In this document: piece after piece, positions 32,617 to 42,325 of the stretch
Position numbering within the stretch: the stretch's first letter is position 1
Layout: the number at the start of each line of letters is the position of its first letter
Assembly: GCA_016932075.1 (NCBI GenBank)
Contig: JAFGDP010000042.1
Coordinates: 1 to 64,000, forward strand
Length of the DNA: 64,000 nt
Direction: 5' to 3'
Source: Chitinispirillaceae bacterium
GTDB taxonomy: Bacteria > Fibrobacterota > Chitinivibrionia > Chitinivibrionales > Chitinispirillaceae
Notes under the pieces: generated by a model
Told to the model about the DNA's origin: nothing
Databases searched by the model: none
What the model saw: the letters and a program-made list of their open reading frames with translations, nothing else
Program-made: the position numbers and the translations under genes

Positions 32617-32716
32617 CCTCACCCTATCTCCCCCGACCCCTCTTCCTCTCTCCGCATTCATGGAGAGGGGAAGAGGGGTGATCCCGCATTGGCGGGATCG
32701 GGGTGATGAGGTGAGG
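32617..32716. repeat. Three-armed (cloverleaf-like) palindromic intergenic element
   Basis: Outer stem CCTCACC (32617-32623)/GGTGAGG (32710-32716) with CCCCGA (32631-32636)/TCGGGG (32698-32703); arm 1 ACCCCTCTTCCTCTCTCC (32636-32653) pairs with 32662-32679 (18 bp, one G-T); arm 2 GATCCCGC (32680-32687)/GCGGGATC (32692-32699). It resembles the CCCTCTCC...GGAGAGGG-type extragenic palindromes found in many bacteria. Confidence 0.75.
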
Positions 32717-32744
32717 GGTAAACAGAGATAAAAAATACTTCCCG

Positions 32745-34673
32745 CTATCCCACTCCAAAATCCTCTAGTTCGGCGTGCCGCTTCTCCCACTCCCGCATCA
32801 GGTCATCGAGTTCCGCCTGTTCCAATTCAATAGCCTGCGCGGTCTCGGCCAGCAGCACATGGTTGGAGGCATTACCCGGATCATCCAGAAGCCCTCTAAG
32901 CCGCGCCATGCCCTCCTCTCTGGCCTCGATCTCCCGCTCCAGTTTCTGCACGGCGCGCTGCGCTTTTTTACGCTGCACCCTCTCCCGGATCCTGCGTTCC
33001 TTGTCTTTCGCATCCTCCTGCGACCTGCCTGGTTTCACCGCGTCTCCCTCCGCGCGGTTCCCCCAGAGTCCCTCTTCGACGTACGTCCGGTAATCGGCAA
33101 GCGTGCCGGGAAAATCGCGGATCAGGCCGGGCCGCATTTCAATGACGCGGCCGGCGATACGGGACACAAAATACTCGTCATGCGAAACGAGCACGATGGT
33201 TCCGGTGAATTTTTCCAGCGCGCGCAGAAGCGTTTCAACGGAATTGATGTCCAGATGGTTGGTGGGCTCGTCAAGCAGGAGCGTGTTCCCGGGGCTTGCA
33301 AGCATGGTGGCGAACACCAGCCGCGATTTTTCACCGCCCGACAGCACTCCGACCTTTTTCGCGACCGCGTCGTCCCCGGAAAAAAGAAAGGCGCCCAGAA
33401 TGTTCCTGATAAACGTCTTTTCGGTCTTGACCGCGGTTTCGGCAACGGTCTGCTCGACCGTTTTTTCCTGATCAAGTTGTTCGAGCTGGTGCTGGCCGAA
33501 ATAGCGGACAATCGTATTGTAACCGGCCTCGCATGTCCCGCTCCACGGTTTCAGGTCGCCGGCCATGAGCTTGAGCAACGTTGATTTACCCGACCCGTTC
33601 GGCCCCACGACCGCGACCCGGTCCCCTCTCCGTATTTCCATTGAAAGCCCGGAGAACACGTCTGTTTCGCCGTAACGTACCGACACATTGCACAGCTTCA
33701 GCGGTACGCCGCCCGACTGGACGGTCCGGGCAAAGGTGAAGTCGATGGTGCCGCTTTCCTCCGGTATCTCGGGCAGCTGCTCCCTGAGCTTTTCGATCTG
33801 TTTGAGCCGCGATGCCGCCTGTGTGGCTTTGGTGTTCTTTGCCTTGAACCGTTCAACGAAACGCTCTTTTTCCGCGATCTGAAGCTGCAGGTTTCGGAAA
33901 CGGTTGCGCGCCTGCTCCCGCACCAGTTCGCGCATTGTGAGAAACTCGTCATAGTTTCCCCTGTACATGGTTATGGCGCGGTTACTGATTTCAGCGGTGC
34001 ATCCGGTCATGCGGTTGAGGAAGTCACGGTCATGGCTGATGATCATCATGCCGCCCTCGTACCGGTCGAGAAATTTCTCAAGCCAGACCAGGGAATCCAT
34101 GTCAAGATGGTTGGTCGGCTCGTCAAGAAGCAGGTACCCGGGTGACAGAAGCAGGAGCTTTCCCAGCACCACGCGCATGCGATAGCCTCCGGATAATTCA
34201 CTCAGCGGCCGACGCCATTTTTCCAAGGGTACGCCGAGCCCTGCGAGGATCGACTCCGCCCGGGACTGGAGGGAGTATACGTCATGAAACTCGACGGCAT
34301 GATGCAGCTCCTCGATCTTCCTGAGGGCTTTGTGGCCGGTGGTCCCGTCGCGGTTGACCGCATGCCCCAGCTCCTCGAGTTTCTTTTCGAAATCAAGTAG
34401 ATGGGCAAACGGCTGCAGCACGATCTCCATGGGCGTGTGCTCGTCAAACACCTCAACCTCCTGGTGCAGGTAGCCGATGGTGCAATCGGACGCTTTCTGT
34501 ATGCTCCCCTTGTCCGGAACCGTCTCACCCGCCAGCATGCGCATAAGCGTGGTCTTCCCAGAGCCGTTGACGCCGACAAGGCCGGTGCGCTCGCTCTCAT
34601 GAAACGCGACCGAAACGTCGTCGAGCAGCATTTCGCCGCCGTACTGTTTGGAGACATGGTCGAGCGTTATCAT
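32745..34673 (-). CDS. ABC-F family ATPase (Uup/EttA-like ribosome-associated factor)
   Basis: 642 residues from ATG 34673 (MITLDHVSKQYGGEMLLDD, the normal ABC-F start; the longer frame would need TTG). Two ABC domains: Walker A GVNGSGKTT and GPNGSGKST, signatures LSGGYRMR and LSGGEKSR, Walker B LLLDEPTNHLD twice, no membrane domain. The linker between them holds the charged helix of the P-site tRNA interaction motif region. The C-terminus has a coiled coil (RVQRKKAQRAVQKLEREIEA) as in Uup. Likely rescues stalled ribosomes or handles DNA junctions; resistance-type roles are not indicated. No clear Shine-Dalgarno; the preceding gene stops 29 bases upstream. Confidence 0.9.
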   Translation of the reverse strand: MITLDHVSKQYGGEMLLDDVSVAFHESERTGLVGVNGSGKTTLMRMLAGETVPDKGSIQKASDCTIGYLHQEVEVFDEHTPMEIVLQPFAHLLDFEKKLEELGHAVNRDGTTGHKALRKIEELHHAVEFHDVYSLQSRAESILAGLGVPLEKWRRPLSELSGGYRMRVVLGKLLLLSPGYLLLDEPTNHLDMDSLVWLEKFLDRYEGGMMIISHDRDFLNRMTGCTAEISNRAITMYRGNYDEFLTMRELVREQARNRFRNLQLQIAEKERFVERFKAKNTKATQAASRLKQIEKLREQLPEIPEESGTIDFTFARTVQSGGVPLKLCNVSVRYGETDVFSGLSMEIRRGDRVAVVGPNGSGKSTLLKLMAGDLKPWSGTCEAGYNTIVRYFGQHQLEQLDQEKTVEQTVAETAVKTEKTFIRNILGAFLFSGDDAVAKKVGVLSGGEKSRLVFATMLASPGNTLLLDEPTNHLDINSVETLLRALEKFTGTIVLVSHDEYFVSRIAGRVIEMRPGLIRDFPGTLADYRTYVEEGLWGNRAEGDAVKPGRSQEDAKDKERRIRERVQRKKAQRAVQKLEREIEAREEGMARLRGLLDDPGNASNHVLLAETAQAIELEQAELDDLMREWEKRHAELEDFGVG

Positions 34674-34702
34674 AGCGGGTGGAAGAGTGGTTGTTCCATA
34701 AA

Positions 34703-35836
34703 TCAAACAAACGCCTTTAGAAATGTATGCGCGGGACAAATCCTTATGCCCCCTCTGGTCATCATATCCGATCGGGTATCAAGAACGACCTGGGCGGCAG
34801 GGACGTTTTCAAACCGTTCCGTGAGATAGCGCAGTGCCGGGGAACAGGCGTCGTCCCGCACCTTGCACTCAACAAATTGCACCGGTTTTCCATCTTCGAC
34901 AATGACGAAATCCACCTCGCGCTTATGCACGTCCCTGAAATAGCGCAGTTCGCAGTTCCTCCCTTCCGTGTCCTGCAGAAAGTAGCACCATTTGAGAAGG
35001 TGACAAGCCACAAGATTTTCGAACCTGCATCCCGTATCTTTGACCAGGGTCCAATCGAACTGATACAGTTTGGCTTCCTTCTTGACGGCACGTATTTTCG
35101 GCGCTCCAAACGGATAGATCCTGAAAATCGAATAGAGATTTTCCAGTATAGTCAACCACCGCGATACCGCTCGGTGTGACACCTCCAGGTCCTCGCGGAG
35201 CGCATTGAGTGAAAGCGGCGATCCGACCAGTTCCGGCAGCCGCAGCGAAAGACGCTCAATAAGGTTGACGTCATCGACGCGTTCGAGGTCCCTCAGTTCA
35301 TCGCGGACTATCCTTGAACGGTATTCATAGCTCCAGCGCCTGCTTTCCTTTTCCGACGCTGCCAGAAACGGTTCGGGAAATCCTCCATACGTTAAAAGGT
35401 CCTGCAGGGTAGAGGGCTTTGCTTCACCGCACTCGGCAAGCGAGAGCGGCAGCAGCCGGTAAAAATGATAGCGACCCTGAAGTGAATCCCCTCCCCGTCG
35501 ATAATAGTCAAGTTTTGCGCTTCCGGTAACAAGGATCTGCAATTCGCGACCGCGCGTATCGTACAGGCCTTTCAGCACCTGACGCCATCGTGAATACTTA
35601 TGCACCTCGTCCAAAACCAGGGGCCCTTTCCCTGCCGGAAACTCCTCCCGCATGATCGAATGGCGGTCCTTCATCGCGTCCCAATTCATGTATCTTCCTG
35701 CCAGAGCTCCCTTCGGTTCCGACCATATATGCTTTGCCAGGGTGGTTTTACCTGATTGTCGCGGCCCGCCGATAAAAACCATCTTTTTCCGCAGATCATG
35801 TTTGACGTTTTTTTCGATATGTCGGGTGAGATACAT
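34703..35836 (-). CDS. AAA_14/DUF4143 ATP-binding protein
   Basis: 377 residues from ATG 35836 (GGGAGG upstream; the frame is open further but without a site). N-terminal P-loop GGPRQSGKTTLAK (Walker A), Walker B GPLVLDEVHKY, sensor VTGSAKLDYYRRGG, then the winged region RDLERVDDVN and a C-terminal DUF4143 restriction-enzyme-like domain with EVDFVIVEDGKPVQFVECK. This large family is common in anaerobes and archaea and of unknown cellular role, possibly nucleic-acid or toxin-antitoxin-like regulation. It is a solitary gene between KorAB and ABC-F; such genes are often horizontally mobile. Confidence 0.9.
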   Translation of the reverse strand: MYLTRHIEKNVKHDLRKKMVFIGGPRQSGKTTLAKHIWSEPKGALAGRYMNWDAMKDRHSIMREEFPAGKGPLVLDEVHKYSRWRQVLKGLYDTRGRELQILVTGSAKLDYYRRGGDSLQGRYHFYRLLPLSLAECGEAKPSTLQDLLTYGGFPEPFLAASEKESRRWSYEYRSRIVRDELRDLERVDDVNLIERLSLRLPELVGSPLSLNALREDLEVSHRAVSRWLTILENLYSIFRIYPFGAPKIRAVKKEAKLYQFDWTLVKDTGCRFENLVACHLLKWCYFLQDTEGRNCELRYFRDVHKREVDFVIVEDGKPVQFVECKVRDDACSPALRYLTERFENVPAAQVVLDTRSDMMTRGGIRICPAHTFLKAFV

Positions 35837-36044
35837 CTTTGCCTCCCGGCAAAATAAGTTGTTTGTTTTTTTGCTTATAGGCAAAAATACTATTACCCCG
35901 CCGTTCGGGCAAGATACAATGCACGATCTGGCCTACAGGAAAGACAAGGATTTCATGGAAGCGAGGCAGAGGTTTACATGAGAGATCCCGGATACCATAA
36001 GACCCGGCCATTTGGGCGATGCACTGGTAACCCCCAACCGTACA

Positions 36045-36905
36045 TCACCGCTTTGAATCCAGAAGCTTGTGCAGTTTCTCGTAATCCGGTGTCCGCATAT
36101 AGAGAGGCTTCTTGTTGTCCCGATAGGCAACAAGTTGTTCTTCAAACGCAGGCGCGGCAAGGTTCGTATAGAGGACGCCCAAAGGGAACGCGTCGGACTT
36201 CAGGGCAAGCCGCATGGCCGCATCACGGTCGGCAGGATCATGCGCATCGTCAATCCAATAGGTGTTTTCACGATACCACTGAAACGTATTGACCTTGTTG
36301 AAAGAAACGCAGGGCTGGAAACAATCGACCAGCGCATATCCTTTGTGCTGTATCGCTTTCTTAATCACCTCCTTGGTTTTATCGGCATCGCCGGAAAAAG
36401 CGCGCGCGACGAATGATGCGTTCAGCGCAATGGCCACAGCCACTGGATTGAACGGCTCGTTCGCCACCCCGGTGATCTGGACCGGCGTTTTGAATCCTCT
36501 CCTGCTCGTGGGCGAGGCCTGTCCTTTGGTCAAACCGTATACCATGTTGTTGTGCACGATGTTGGTGATGTCGGGATTGCGGCGGATGGTATGGATAAAA
36601 TGGTTGCCGCCCTCGCCGTAGGTGCAGCCGTCGCCGCTCTCGCAAATGACGATAAGGCTGGGATTCGACGCCTTGATGGCGGTTGCCGCGGGCAGCGAAC
36701 GCCCGTGAAGACCGTTAAAATAGCTGACGTTGATATACTGGGGTGTTTTAGCCGCCTGACCGATGCCCGACACCATGACCAGCTGTTCGTGCGGAAGCGA
36801 CAGCTCCGTCAGCGCCTCCTTGACTATACGAATGATCGAAAAGTTGCCGCATCCCGGGCACCAGGCCATATCAGGGGAATGGTCGAAATCATAGGGATGT
36901 GTCAT
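36045..36905 (-). CDS. korB: 2-oxoacid:ferredoxin oxidoreductase, beta subunit
   Basis: 286 residues. Starts with [16 protein letters not shown] (cluster Cys pair CPGC), has the thiamine diphosphate site [15 protein letters not shown] and the [17 protein letters not shown] block diagnostic of KorB/PorB-type beta subunits. With the alpha/gamma fusion encoded upstream it oxidatively decarboxylates a 2-oxoacid (most likely 2-oxoglutarate) to acyl-CoA, reducing ferredoxin. The gap to korA is 20 bases. It supports an anaerobic reductive or oxidative TCA branch together with the fumarase and malic enzyme genes. Confidence 0.92.
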   Translation of the reverse strand: MTHPYDFDHSPDMAWCPGCGNFSIIRIVKEALTELSLPHEQLVMVSGIGQAAKTPQYINVSYFNGLHGRSLPAATAIKASNPSLIVICESGDGCTYGEGGNHFIHTIRRNPDITNIVHNNMVYGLTKGQASPTSRRGFKTPVQITGVANEPFNPVAVAIALNASFVARAFSGDADKTKEVIKKAIQHKGYALVDCFQPCVSFNKVNTFQWYRENTYWIDDAHDPADRDAAMRLALKSDAFPLGVLYTNLAAPAFEEQLVAYRDNKKPLYMRTPDYEKLHKLLDSKR

Positions 36906-36925
36906 GAGGTGCGTCTCCGATTTTG

Positions 36926-38632
36926 TTACAGTTGCCGTATCGCTTCCGTGATCTCTTCGACCGAGAAAGGCATTCCATTGTATTTGAGGATTTTTTTATG
37001 AAACGATATCCCGGTCACCTGGGTGAGCAGCGTCCCGAACTGCGCGGTCGCGTTGTTTTCAACGGTCACCCGCAGTGCCGCTTTTTCAAGCCACTGCGTG
37101 GCTGAGCGAGAAACGGGATATACCTGCGAAAAGTGAAGGAACGCGACATCCTCCCGGCCTGATTTCGCCAGCGCCTCATTGAGCGTATGAAAGGTGGAAC
37201 CCCAGCCGACGAGAATGGTCGTGTATGATCGGTGCCCGCTGAACCGGGGCGGGATGGCCTGCTCGGTCAGGGGGTGCAGCCTCCTGTTGCGCTTTTCCAC
37301 CATCGCCGTGCGCATGGTGAAATCCTCGGTAATATACCCACCCTCGTCGTGCTCGTCGCTGTCTGCGCAGACAATGCCTCTGCCGAGACCGGGAATGCCG
37401 CGCGACGAAATTCCGCTTTCAGTAAACGCATACCGCCGGTAGGCCTTATCCGTTTCAACAATGTGTTTCTCCTCTTTGCAGGCGGTGAGATCTATGCCGC
37501 TGGTATTGTAACTCGAATCAAGGAAATACTGGTCAGTGAGCACGAATACCGGGATCTGGTATTTGTCTGCGACATTAAATGCCCTGCAGGTGAGGTCAAT
37601 GCTATCTTTGAAATCCGCCGGTGTATAAATCACGCGGGGGAATTCTCCATGGCCGGCATAGAGCGCAAGGTTGAGGTCCGCCTGCTCGGTCCGCGTCGGC
37701 AGCCCGGTCGCCGGTCCCGGCCGTTGAGCGAGATGAACCACCAGTGGCGATTCCATGGCGCCGGCAAGGCTTACTCCCTCTTCCATGAGGGCAAATCCTC
37801 CTCCCGAGGTAGTCACCATTGCGCGTCCGCCTGCGTACCAGGACGCGACAGCCATATTGATCGCCGCGATCTCGTCTTCGGCCTGCTCAACGACCACGCC
37901 AAAAGAAGCCGCTTGTTGCGCCATAAACTCGAGGATGCTGGTCGACGGGGACATGGGATAGGACGCGACGAAGGTGCACCCGCCGGCAATCGCGCCCATA
38001 CCGACGCCCTCGGACCCGTACAGCAGGTGATCGCCAGCAACGGGGGCCCGACTCGGGATGCCGCACAGCATCTTCCCGGCGGTCCTGATGCGTTCACCTT
38101 CGTTGTACCCTTTGCCGAACGCGGTCTCGTTTTTTGCGAGCGTTTCCTCGTCTTTCCGTTTGAGGGTGTTTTTGAGGGTTGAAAGGGCAATCCCCTTGTC
38201 AAGGCACATGAGGGCGCACAGCATGCCCAGCACCACGGTGTTGAGCAGTATCGCCCCGCCGCTCTCCCTGGCAAGGGCACCCAGGGGAACAAGATGAAGG
38301 CGGCCATGCCCGCGGAATTGCGCATCAATGGTAGCTTCGTCGCCGATGAGGACGGTGCCATCCGTCACGCGATGCGCGATACGCCGCAGGCCCTCCTTCT
38401 GCAGCGATACCGCGATGTCGATACGGTCCACGAACGCAGGACACGGAACTGATGCAATACGGATTTCCGTCGTATTGTTTCCCCCGCGTATGCGCGACAT
38501 GAACTCGGTATAGGTGAACACATGGAACCCGCCAGCCTTGGCGATTTTCGCAAAAATGACTTCAAGGGTCTTAAGCCCCTGCCCGGCTTCGCCGGACAGG
38601 ACAATTGAAAGGTCATAGGAAGCTTTTTGCAT
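36926..38632 (-). CDS. korA: 2-oxoacid:ferredoxin oxidoreductase, fused gamma-alpha subunit
   Basis: 568 residues from ATG 38632 (CCGGAG upstream; an ATG at 38668 is possible). The gamma domain (about 5-185) has [20 protein letters not shown] and the [15 protein letters not shown] block. The alpha domain (about 200-565) has [30 protein letters not shown] and [14 protein letters not shown], binding the pyrophosphate partner and 2-oxoacid. Gamma-alpha fusion is the usual KorA architecture. A 7-bp hairpin (38671-38677/38686-38692) lies next to the upstream start. 2-oxoglutarate is the most likely substrate; other branched or aryl 2-oxoacids cannot be excluded. Confidence 0.92.
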   Translation of the reverse strand: MQKASYDLSIVLSGEAGQGLKTLEVIFAKIAKAGGFHVFTYTEFMSRIRGGNNTTEIRIASVPCPAFVDRIDIAVSLQKEGLRRIAHRVTDGTVLIGDEATIDAQFRGHGRLHLVPLGALARESGGAILLNTVVLGMLCALMCLDKGIALSTLKNTLKRKDEETLAKNETAFGKGYNEGERIRTAGKMLCGIPSRAPVAGDHLLYGSEGVGMGAIAGGCTFVASYPMSPSTSILEFMAQQAASFGVVVEQAEDEIAAINMAVASWYAGGRAMVTTSGGGFALMEEGVSLAGAMESPLVVHLAQRPGPATGLPTRTEQADLNLALYAGHGEFPRVIYTPADFKDSIDLTCRAFNVADKYQIPVFVLTDQYFLDSSYNTSGIDLTACKEEKHIVETDKAYRRYAFTESGISSRGIPGLGRGIVCADSDEHDEGGYITEDFTMRTAMVEKRNRRLHPLTEQAIPPRFSGHRSYTTILVGWGSTFHTLNEALAKSGREDVAFLHFSQVYPVSRSATQWLEKAALRVTVENNATAQFGTLLTQVTGISFHKKILKYNGMPFSVEEITEAIRQL

Positions 38633-38751
38633 CTGATAACTCCGGTAGGTGGTCGTCCAGTTATACATCCCCGTGATATCGGCGCATCACGGACAACAAC
38701 AAACGCGCTCTACAGGGGAGTGATGATCCCAGGGATCCCGCTTCCTTCTTA

Positions 38752-39264
38752 TCACAAAGTGCGATACGCATGAAGCGCCTGTTTCACCGAATCAAACGCG
38801 ACGGCTTTTTCATCGATCGCTTCCGGTTCTAAAATCACGACCTCGCTTGTTTCTTCCGAAATACCGGGTGCTGAACCATTTCCCGCCGTACAGAGAAAAT
38901 ATGCATCGGCAGAAAAATACGTGACGTCGAGATAATGATACCTGTTGGGAAACGATCCGAAATAGCGCAGATCGGTCAGTTCTATGCCGCACTCCTCCTT
39001 CACTTCGCGGCGCAGTGCCGTTTCAAGCGATTCCCGGTAATCGACAAAACCGCCAGGCACATCAAGAAGCCCCTTCTGTGGATCATGCGCACGCTTGAGG
39101 AGAAGAACCTTTCTGTCGATTTCAACAATGGCGGCAACTGCCGCGGCGCAGTTGTGGAAATAGACATACCCGCACGAATCGCACCGTATCGCGTTCTTCA
39201 TATGCACTTCAATACGGTCTGATGCACAGCGCGGGCAAAAGGTGAACTGTGTGAAGGATTTCAT
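38752..39264 (-). CDS. NUDIX hydrolase with N-terminal zinc ribbon
   Basis: 170 residues. An N-terminal zinc ribbon (C10, C13, C28, C31) precedes the NUDIX fold with the box GGFVDYRESLETALRREVKE followed by ECGI (71-94), matching G-x5-E-x7-REUxEExGU. This zinc-ribbon-NUDIX layout is seen in NADH pyrophosphatase-like and ADP-ribose-type hydrolases; substrate not assigned. TAAAAT lies about 11 bases before the ATG and no Shine-Dalgarno is visible. It is on the same strand as dut (gap 102 bases). Confidence 0.88.
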   Translation of the reverse strand: MKSFTQFTFCPRCASDRIEVHMKNAIRCDSCGYVYFHNCAAAVAAIVEIDRKVLLLKRAHDPQKGLLDVPGGFVDYRESLETALRREVKEECGIELTDLRYFGSFPNRYHYLDVTYFSADAYFLCTAGNGSAPGISEETSEVVILEPEAIDEKAVAFDSVKQALHAYRTL

Positions 39265-39366
39265 GAAGATAAAAATATTTTATGCGGGACAGGATATAAT
39301 GGCGGATCACCGGTAGCAGAATGAAAGATGGAAAATGCTGCATTCATCAATCTTCAATCCGCTTTT

Positions 39367-39810
39367 TCATTTTCCCGTATGCCCGAATCCGCCTTCTCCC
39401 CGGACCGTATCCGAAACGGTATCCGTTTCTGAAAAATCGATTTCTGCGGCGACTTTTGCAGGAACGAGCTGCGCGATGCGGTCTCCCCGCCTGACCGTAA
39501 ACGGTTCGCTTCCACAATTCGCGCAAATCACCTTGACCTCACCACGATAATCCGCGTCAATGGTACCGGGAGCATTGAGTATGGTAATGCCGTGCTTAAT
39601 GGCGAGTCCGCTGCGCGGGCGGACCTGCACTTCGAATCCCGCCGGAATCTCGAAGATAAGGCCGGTAGGAATGAGCGCGCGACCGAGCGGCGGAAGCACG
39701 ATCTCCGATTCGATCGCCGCGACCACGTCGCATCCCGAGGCGTGTTCGCTCATCCGGGACGGAAGAGGAAGATCCCGGGCATGCGGGAGGCGTTTGACTA
39801 ATATATGCAT
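39367..39810 (-). CDS. dut: dUTP diphosphatase (trimeric dUTPase)
   Basis: 147 residues with all five dUTPase motifs: ASGCDVVAA (1), [12 protein letters not shown] (2), [16 protein letters not shown] (3, catalytic Asp), RGDRIAQLV (4) and [11 protein letters not shown] (5, flexible C-terminal arm closing the site of the neighbouring subunit). It hydrolyses dUTP to dUMP and pyrophosphate. The ATG has only a weak ribosome binding site (GGTGA). The spacer to pnp carries a palindromic repeat, so dut may be read from its own promoter or from pnp read-through. Confidence 0.95.
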   Translation of the reverse strand: MHILVKRLPHARDLPLPSRMSEHASGCDVVAAIESEIVLPPLGRALIPTGLIFEIPAGFEVQVRPRSGLAIKHGITILNAPGTIDADYRGEVKVICANCGSEPFTVRRGDRIAQLVPAKVAAEIDFSETDTVSDTVRGEGGFGHTGK

Positions 39811-39828
39811 GAATAGTTCACCGCTGGC

Positions 39829-39888
39829 GGTTATCAGTTACCGGTTCCGATTTAATTATCTGTCAACTGCAAACCGGCAACTGATACC
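39829..39888. repeat. Third CAGTT-rich inverted repeat, between pnp and dut
   Basis: TATCAGTTACCGGTT (39832-39846) pairs with AACCGGCAACTGATA (39872-39886): 15-base arms, one mismatch. The loop contains CTGTCAACTGC, a word shared with the elements in the fumarase spacers. Confidence 0.7.
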
Positions 39889-39893
39889 TTTGA

Positions 39894-41963
39894 TTACAGA
39901 AGCGCTTTTCTGCTGAGCTTGACCTTGCCGCGGTCAAATCCTATTAATTTGACCTTGATTTTATCACCGAGTTTGACCACGTCTTCGACCTTGGCCACCC
40001 GATGCTTCTCGAGTTCAGAGATATGAACAAGTCCTTCCTTACCGGGCAGGAATTCCACAAATGCGCCGAACTCAACGATCGATTTGACCTCAGCCTCGTA
40101 GACGGCGCCGAGCTCGGGTTCCGCAACGATCATCTTGACCATCTGTATCGCCGCATCGCGGGATTCCTTGTCAATCGCCGCGATCTGAATCGTGCCGTCG
40201 TCTTCGATGTTGATCGTTGTTCCGGTTTTTTCCTGTATGTCGCGGACCACCTTGCCGCCCGGACCGATTACCTCGCGGATCTTGTCCTTTTCAATTGTGA
40301 TGGTGGTAATGCGCGGCGCATTGGCCGACAGCTCCTTGCGGGAGGAGGGAATGGTTTGCTCCATAATTTCAATTATCCGCATCCGGGCGTCCCGCGCTTT
40401 TGCGAGCGCTTCCTGCATGATCTGCTGTGTGATACCGGCAATTTTTATGTCCATCTGCACCGAGGTGATGCCATGACGCGTTCCCGCGATCTTGAAATCC
40501 ATGTCGCCGAGATGATCCTCGGTACCGAGGATATCGGTGAGGATACGGATCTCTTCACCCTCCTTGATAAGACCCATGGCGACGCCCGCGACATGCGCCT
40601 TGATCGGAACCCCGGCCGCCATGAGCGAGAGCGACGAACAGCAGACCGAGGCCATGGATGACGATCCGTTGGATTCGAGGATTTCGGATACGACACGTAT
40701 CGTATAGGGAAAGCATTTTTCATCGGGCAGAACCGGACGCAAGGACCGCTCCGCGAGGTTGCCGTGTCCGATCTCCCTGCGGCTGGTGGAACCGACGCGC
40801 TTCACTTCGCCGACGGAAAAGGGAGGAAAGTTGTAATGCAGCATGTATGATTTATCATATTCGCCCTGAATGTTGTCGATATGCTGCTCGTCGAGCTTGG
40901 TGCCCAGCGTGGTCGCCACGAGCGCCTGCGTTTCCCCGCGGGTAAAAAGCGCCGAACCGTGCGCCTGGGGCAGGATGTCAAGCTCACAGGTGATGGGCCT
41001 GATTTCATCAAGGCCGCGGCCGCCGATACGAACGCCGCTCGAAACGATGGTGTGACGGATATCGTCGCTTTCAATCCCCGTGAAAACCTCTTCGATGGCG
41101 CGCTCCTGCTCCGGGTATTTCTCGGAAAGCGCCTGCTGCACCTCATCAAGAAGGGCGTTAATCCCCTTGTAGCGCTCCTGTTTTATGCCGTTGAAGCTGA
41201 GATCGTGAATTCGGCCATTGACTATTGACTTTACATCAGAGACAAGGCCGGGGTCGATCGCGGCGGGAGCAAATTCAATTTTCTGTTTTCCAGCCTGTGC
41301 GATGACCTCTTTCTGGATAGCGATGATCTGCTTGATATGCCCGTGCGCCAGCGTGAGCGCTTCCACGATAGTCTCCTCGCCGACCTCCCAGGCGCCGCCC
41401 TCGACCATCATGATGGAGCTCTCGGTACCGGCCACGACCAGTTCGAGCGCCGAGGCTTCGGTCTCTGCCAGAGTGGGAAACACCTTGAGCGCGCCATCGA
41501 CAAGACCGATCCGCACGGCAGCGACCGGTTCACGGAATGGAATGTCGGAAAGCGCAAGCGCCGTTGCCGCTGCGGTAATCGCCATCACGCTTGCATCGTA
41601 ATACTCATCGGCGGAAACGACAAGGCAGATGATCTGCACTTCGTTACGGTATCCTTCCGGAAACAATGGCCGGATCGGACGGTCCACCAAACGTGCCGAC
41701 AATATCTCTTTTTCACTGGGTCGTCCTTCGCGTTTGAAAAAGCCGCCCGGAATCTTTCCTGCGGCGTAGGTCTTTTCGATATATTCAACGGACAGGGGGA
41801 AAAAACCTGCGTTTTCCGGCTCCTTGCCGCTGCAGGCCGTGGCAAGGACCATGGTGTTGCCGATACGAACGACCGATGTGCCGCCGGCCTGTTTTGCCAT
41901 CCGGCCGGTTTCGATCGAAACCTTGATGCCGGCCACTTCGGTCTCAACGTTGCATAAAGACAT
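39894..41963 (-). CDS. pnp: Polynucleotide phosphorylase
   Basis: 689 residues, normal length. Two RNase PH domains (the second with GSTSRREIGHGNLAERSL and the catalytic DMDFKIAGTRHGIT block), then the KH domain (KIREVIGPGGKVVRDIQ) and the C-terminal S1 domain (EAEVKSIVEFGAFVEFLPGK). It degrades RNA from the 3' end with phosphate and can polymerise NDPs. ATG 41963 has CAGGAG upstream. It follows rpsO, the near-universal order; a terminator hairpin lies in the 92-base spacer. Last gene of the rimP-nusA operon. Confidence 0.97.
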   Translation of the reverse strand: MSLCNVETEVAGIKVSIETGRMAKQAGGTSVVRIGNTMVLATACSGKEPENAGFFPLSVEYIEKTYAAGKIPGGFFKREGRPSEKEILSARLVDRPIRPLFPEGYRNEVQIICLVVSADEYYDASVMAITAAATALALSDIPFREPVAAVRIGLVDGALKVFPTLAETEASALELVVAGTESSIMMVEGGAWEVGEETIVEALTLAHGHIKQIIAIQKEVIAQAGKQKIEFAPAAIDPGLVSDVKSIVNGRIHDLSFNGIKQERYKGINALLDEVQQALSEKYPEQERAIEEVFTGIESDDIRHTIVSSGVRIGGRGLDEIRPITCELDILPQAHGSALFTRGETQALVATTLGTKLDEQHIDNIQGEYDKSYMLHYNFPPFSVGEVKRVGSTSRREIGHGNLAERSLRPVLPDEKCFPYTIRVVSEILESNGSSSMASVCCSSLSLMAAGVPIKAHVAGVAMGLIKEGEEIRILTDILGTEDHLGDMDFKIAGTRHGITSVQMDIKIAGITQQIMQEALAKARDARMRIIEIMEQTIPSSRKELSANAPRITTITIEKDKIREVIGPGGKVVRDIQEKTGTTINIEDDGTIQIAAIDKESRDAAIQMVKMIVAEPELGAVYEAEVKSIVEFGAFVEFLPGKEGLVHISELEKHRVAKVEDVVKLGDKIKVKLIGFDRGKVKLSRKALL

Positions 41964-41987
41964 GAACTGCTCCTGATGAATGGTAAT

Positions 41988-42013
41988 AAAAAAAGACAGG
42001 AAAGTGATTCCTG
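41988..42013 (-). terminator. Intrinsic terminator between rpsO and pnp
   Basis: Minus strand CAGGAA-TCACT-TTCCTG followed by TCTTTTTTT (plus 42013 to 41988). The 6-bp stem is modest, so partial read-through into pnp is likely. Confidence 0.65.
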
Positions 42014-42055
42014 CGTGATAGAGTGCTGCCGATGTAATTCCGCGGGCTGGGCATG

Positions 42056-42325
42056 TTATTTTCTGATGTTCAACTTCTTGAGCAAGGCGCGGTACTTCTC
42101 GATATCGGTGCCTGACAGATAATCCAGAAGCGAGCGGCGCTTGCCGACGAGCTTCAAGAGACCGTGCCGGGAATGATGATCCTTGGGAAATTCCTTGAGG
42201 TGCGCCGTGATCAGATTGATCTGTTCGGTCAAAAGCGCGACCTGGACCTCGGTATTGCCGGTGTCCTTTTCATTTTTTCCGTACTTACTGACCAGTTCCT
42301 GCGTACGTTCTTTCGTCAACGCCAT
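42056..42325 (-). CDS. rpsO: 30S ribosomal protein S15
   Basis: 89 residues, exactly the family length. Conserved blocks [39 protein letters not shown] and [10 protein letters not shown] bind the 16S rRNA three-way junction. ATG 42325 has AGGAGA upstream and overlaps the ribF 3' end by 10 bases. It sits in the standard ribF-rpsO-pnp order. Confidence 0.98.
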   Translation of the reverse strand: MALTKERTQELVSKYGKNEKDTGNTEVQVALLTEQINLITAHLKEFPKDHHSRHGLLKLVGKRRSLLDYLSGTDIEKYRALLKKLNIRK

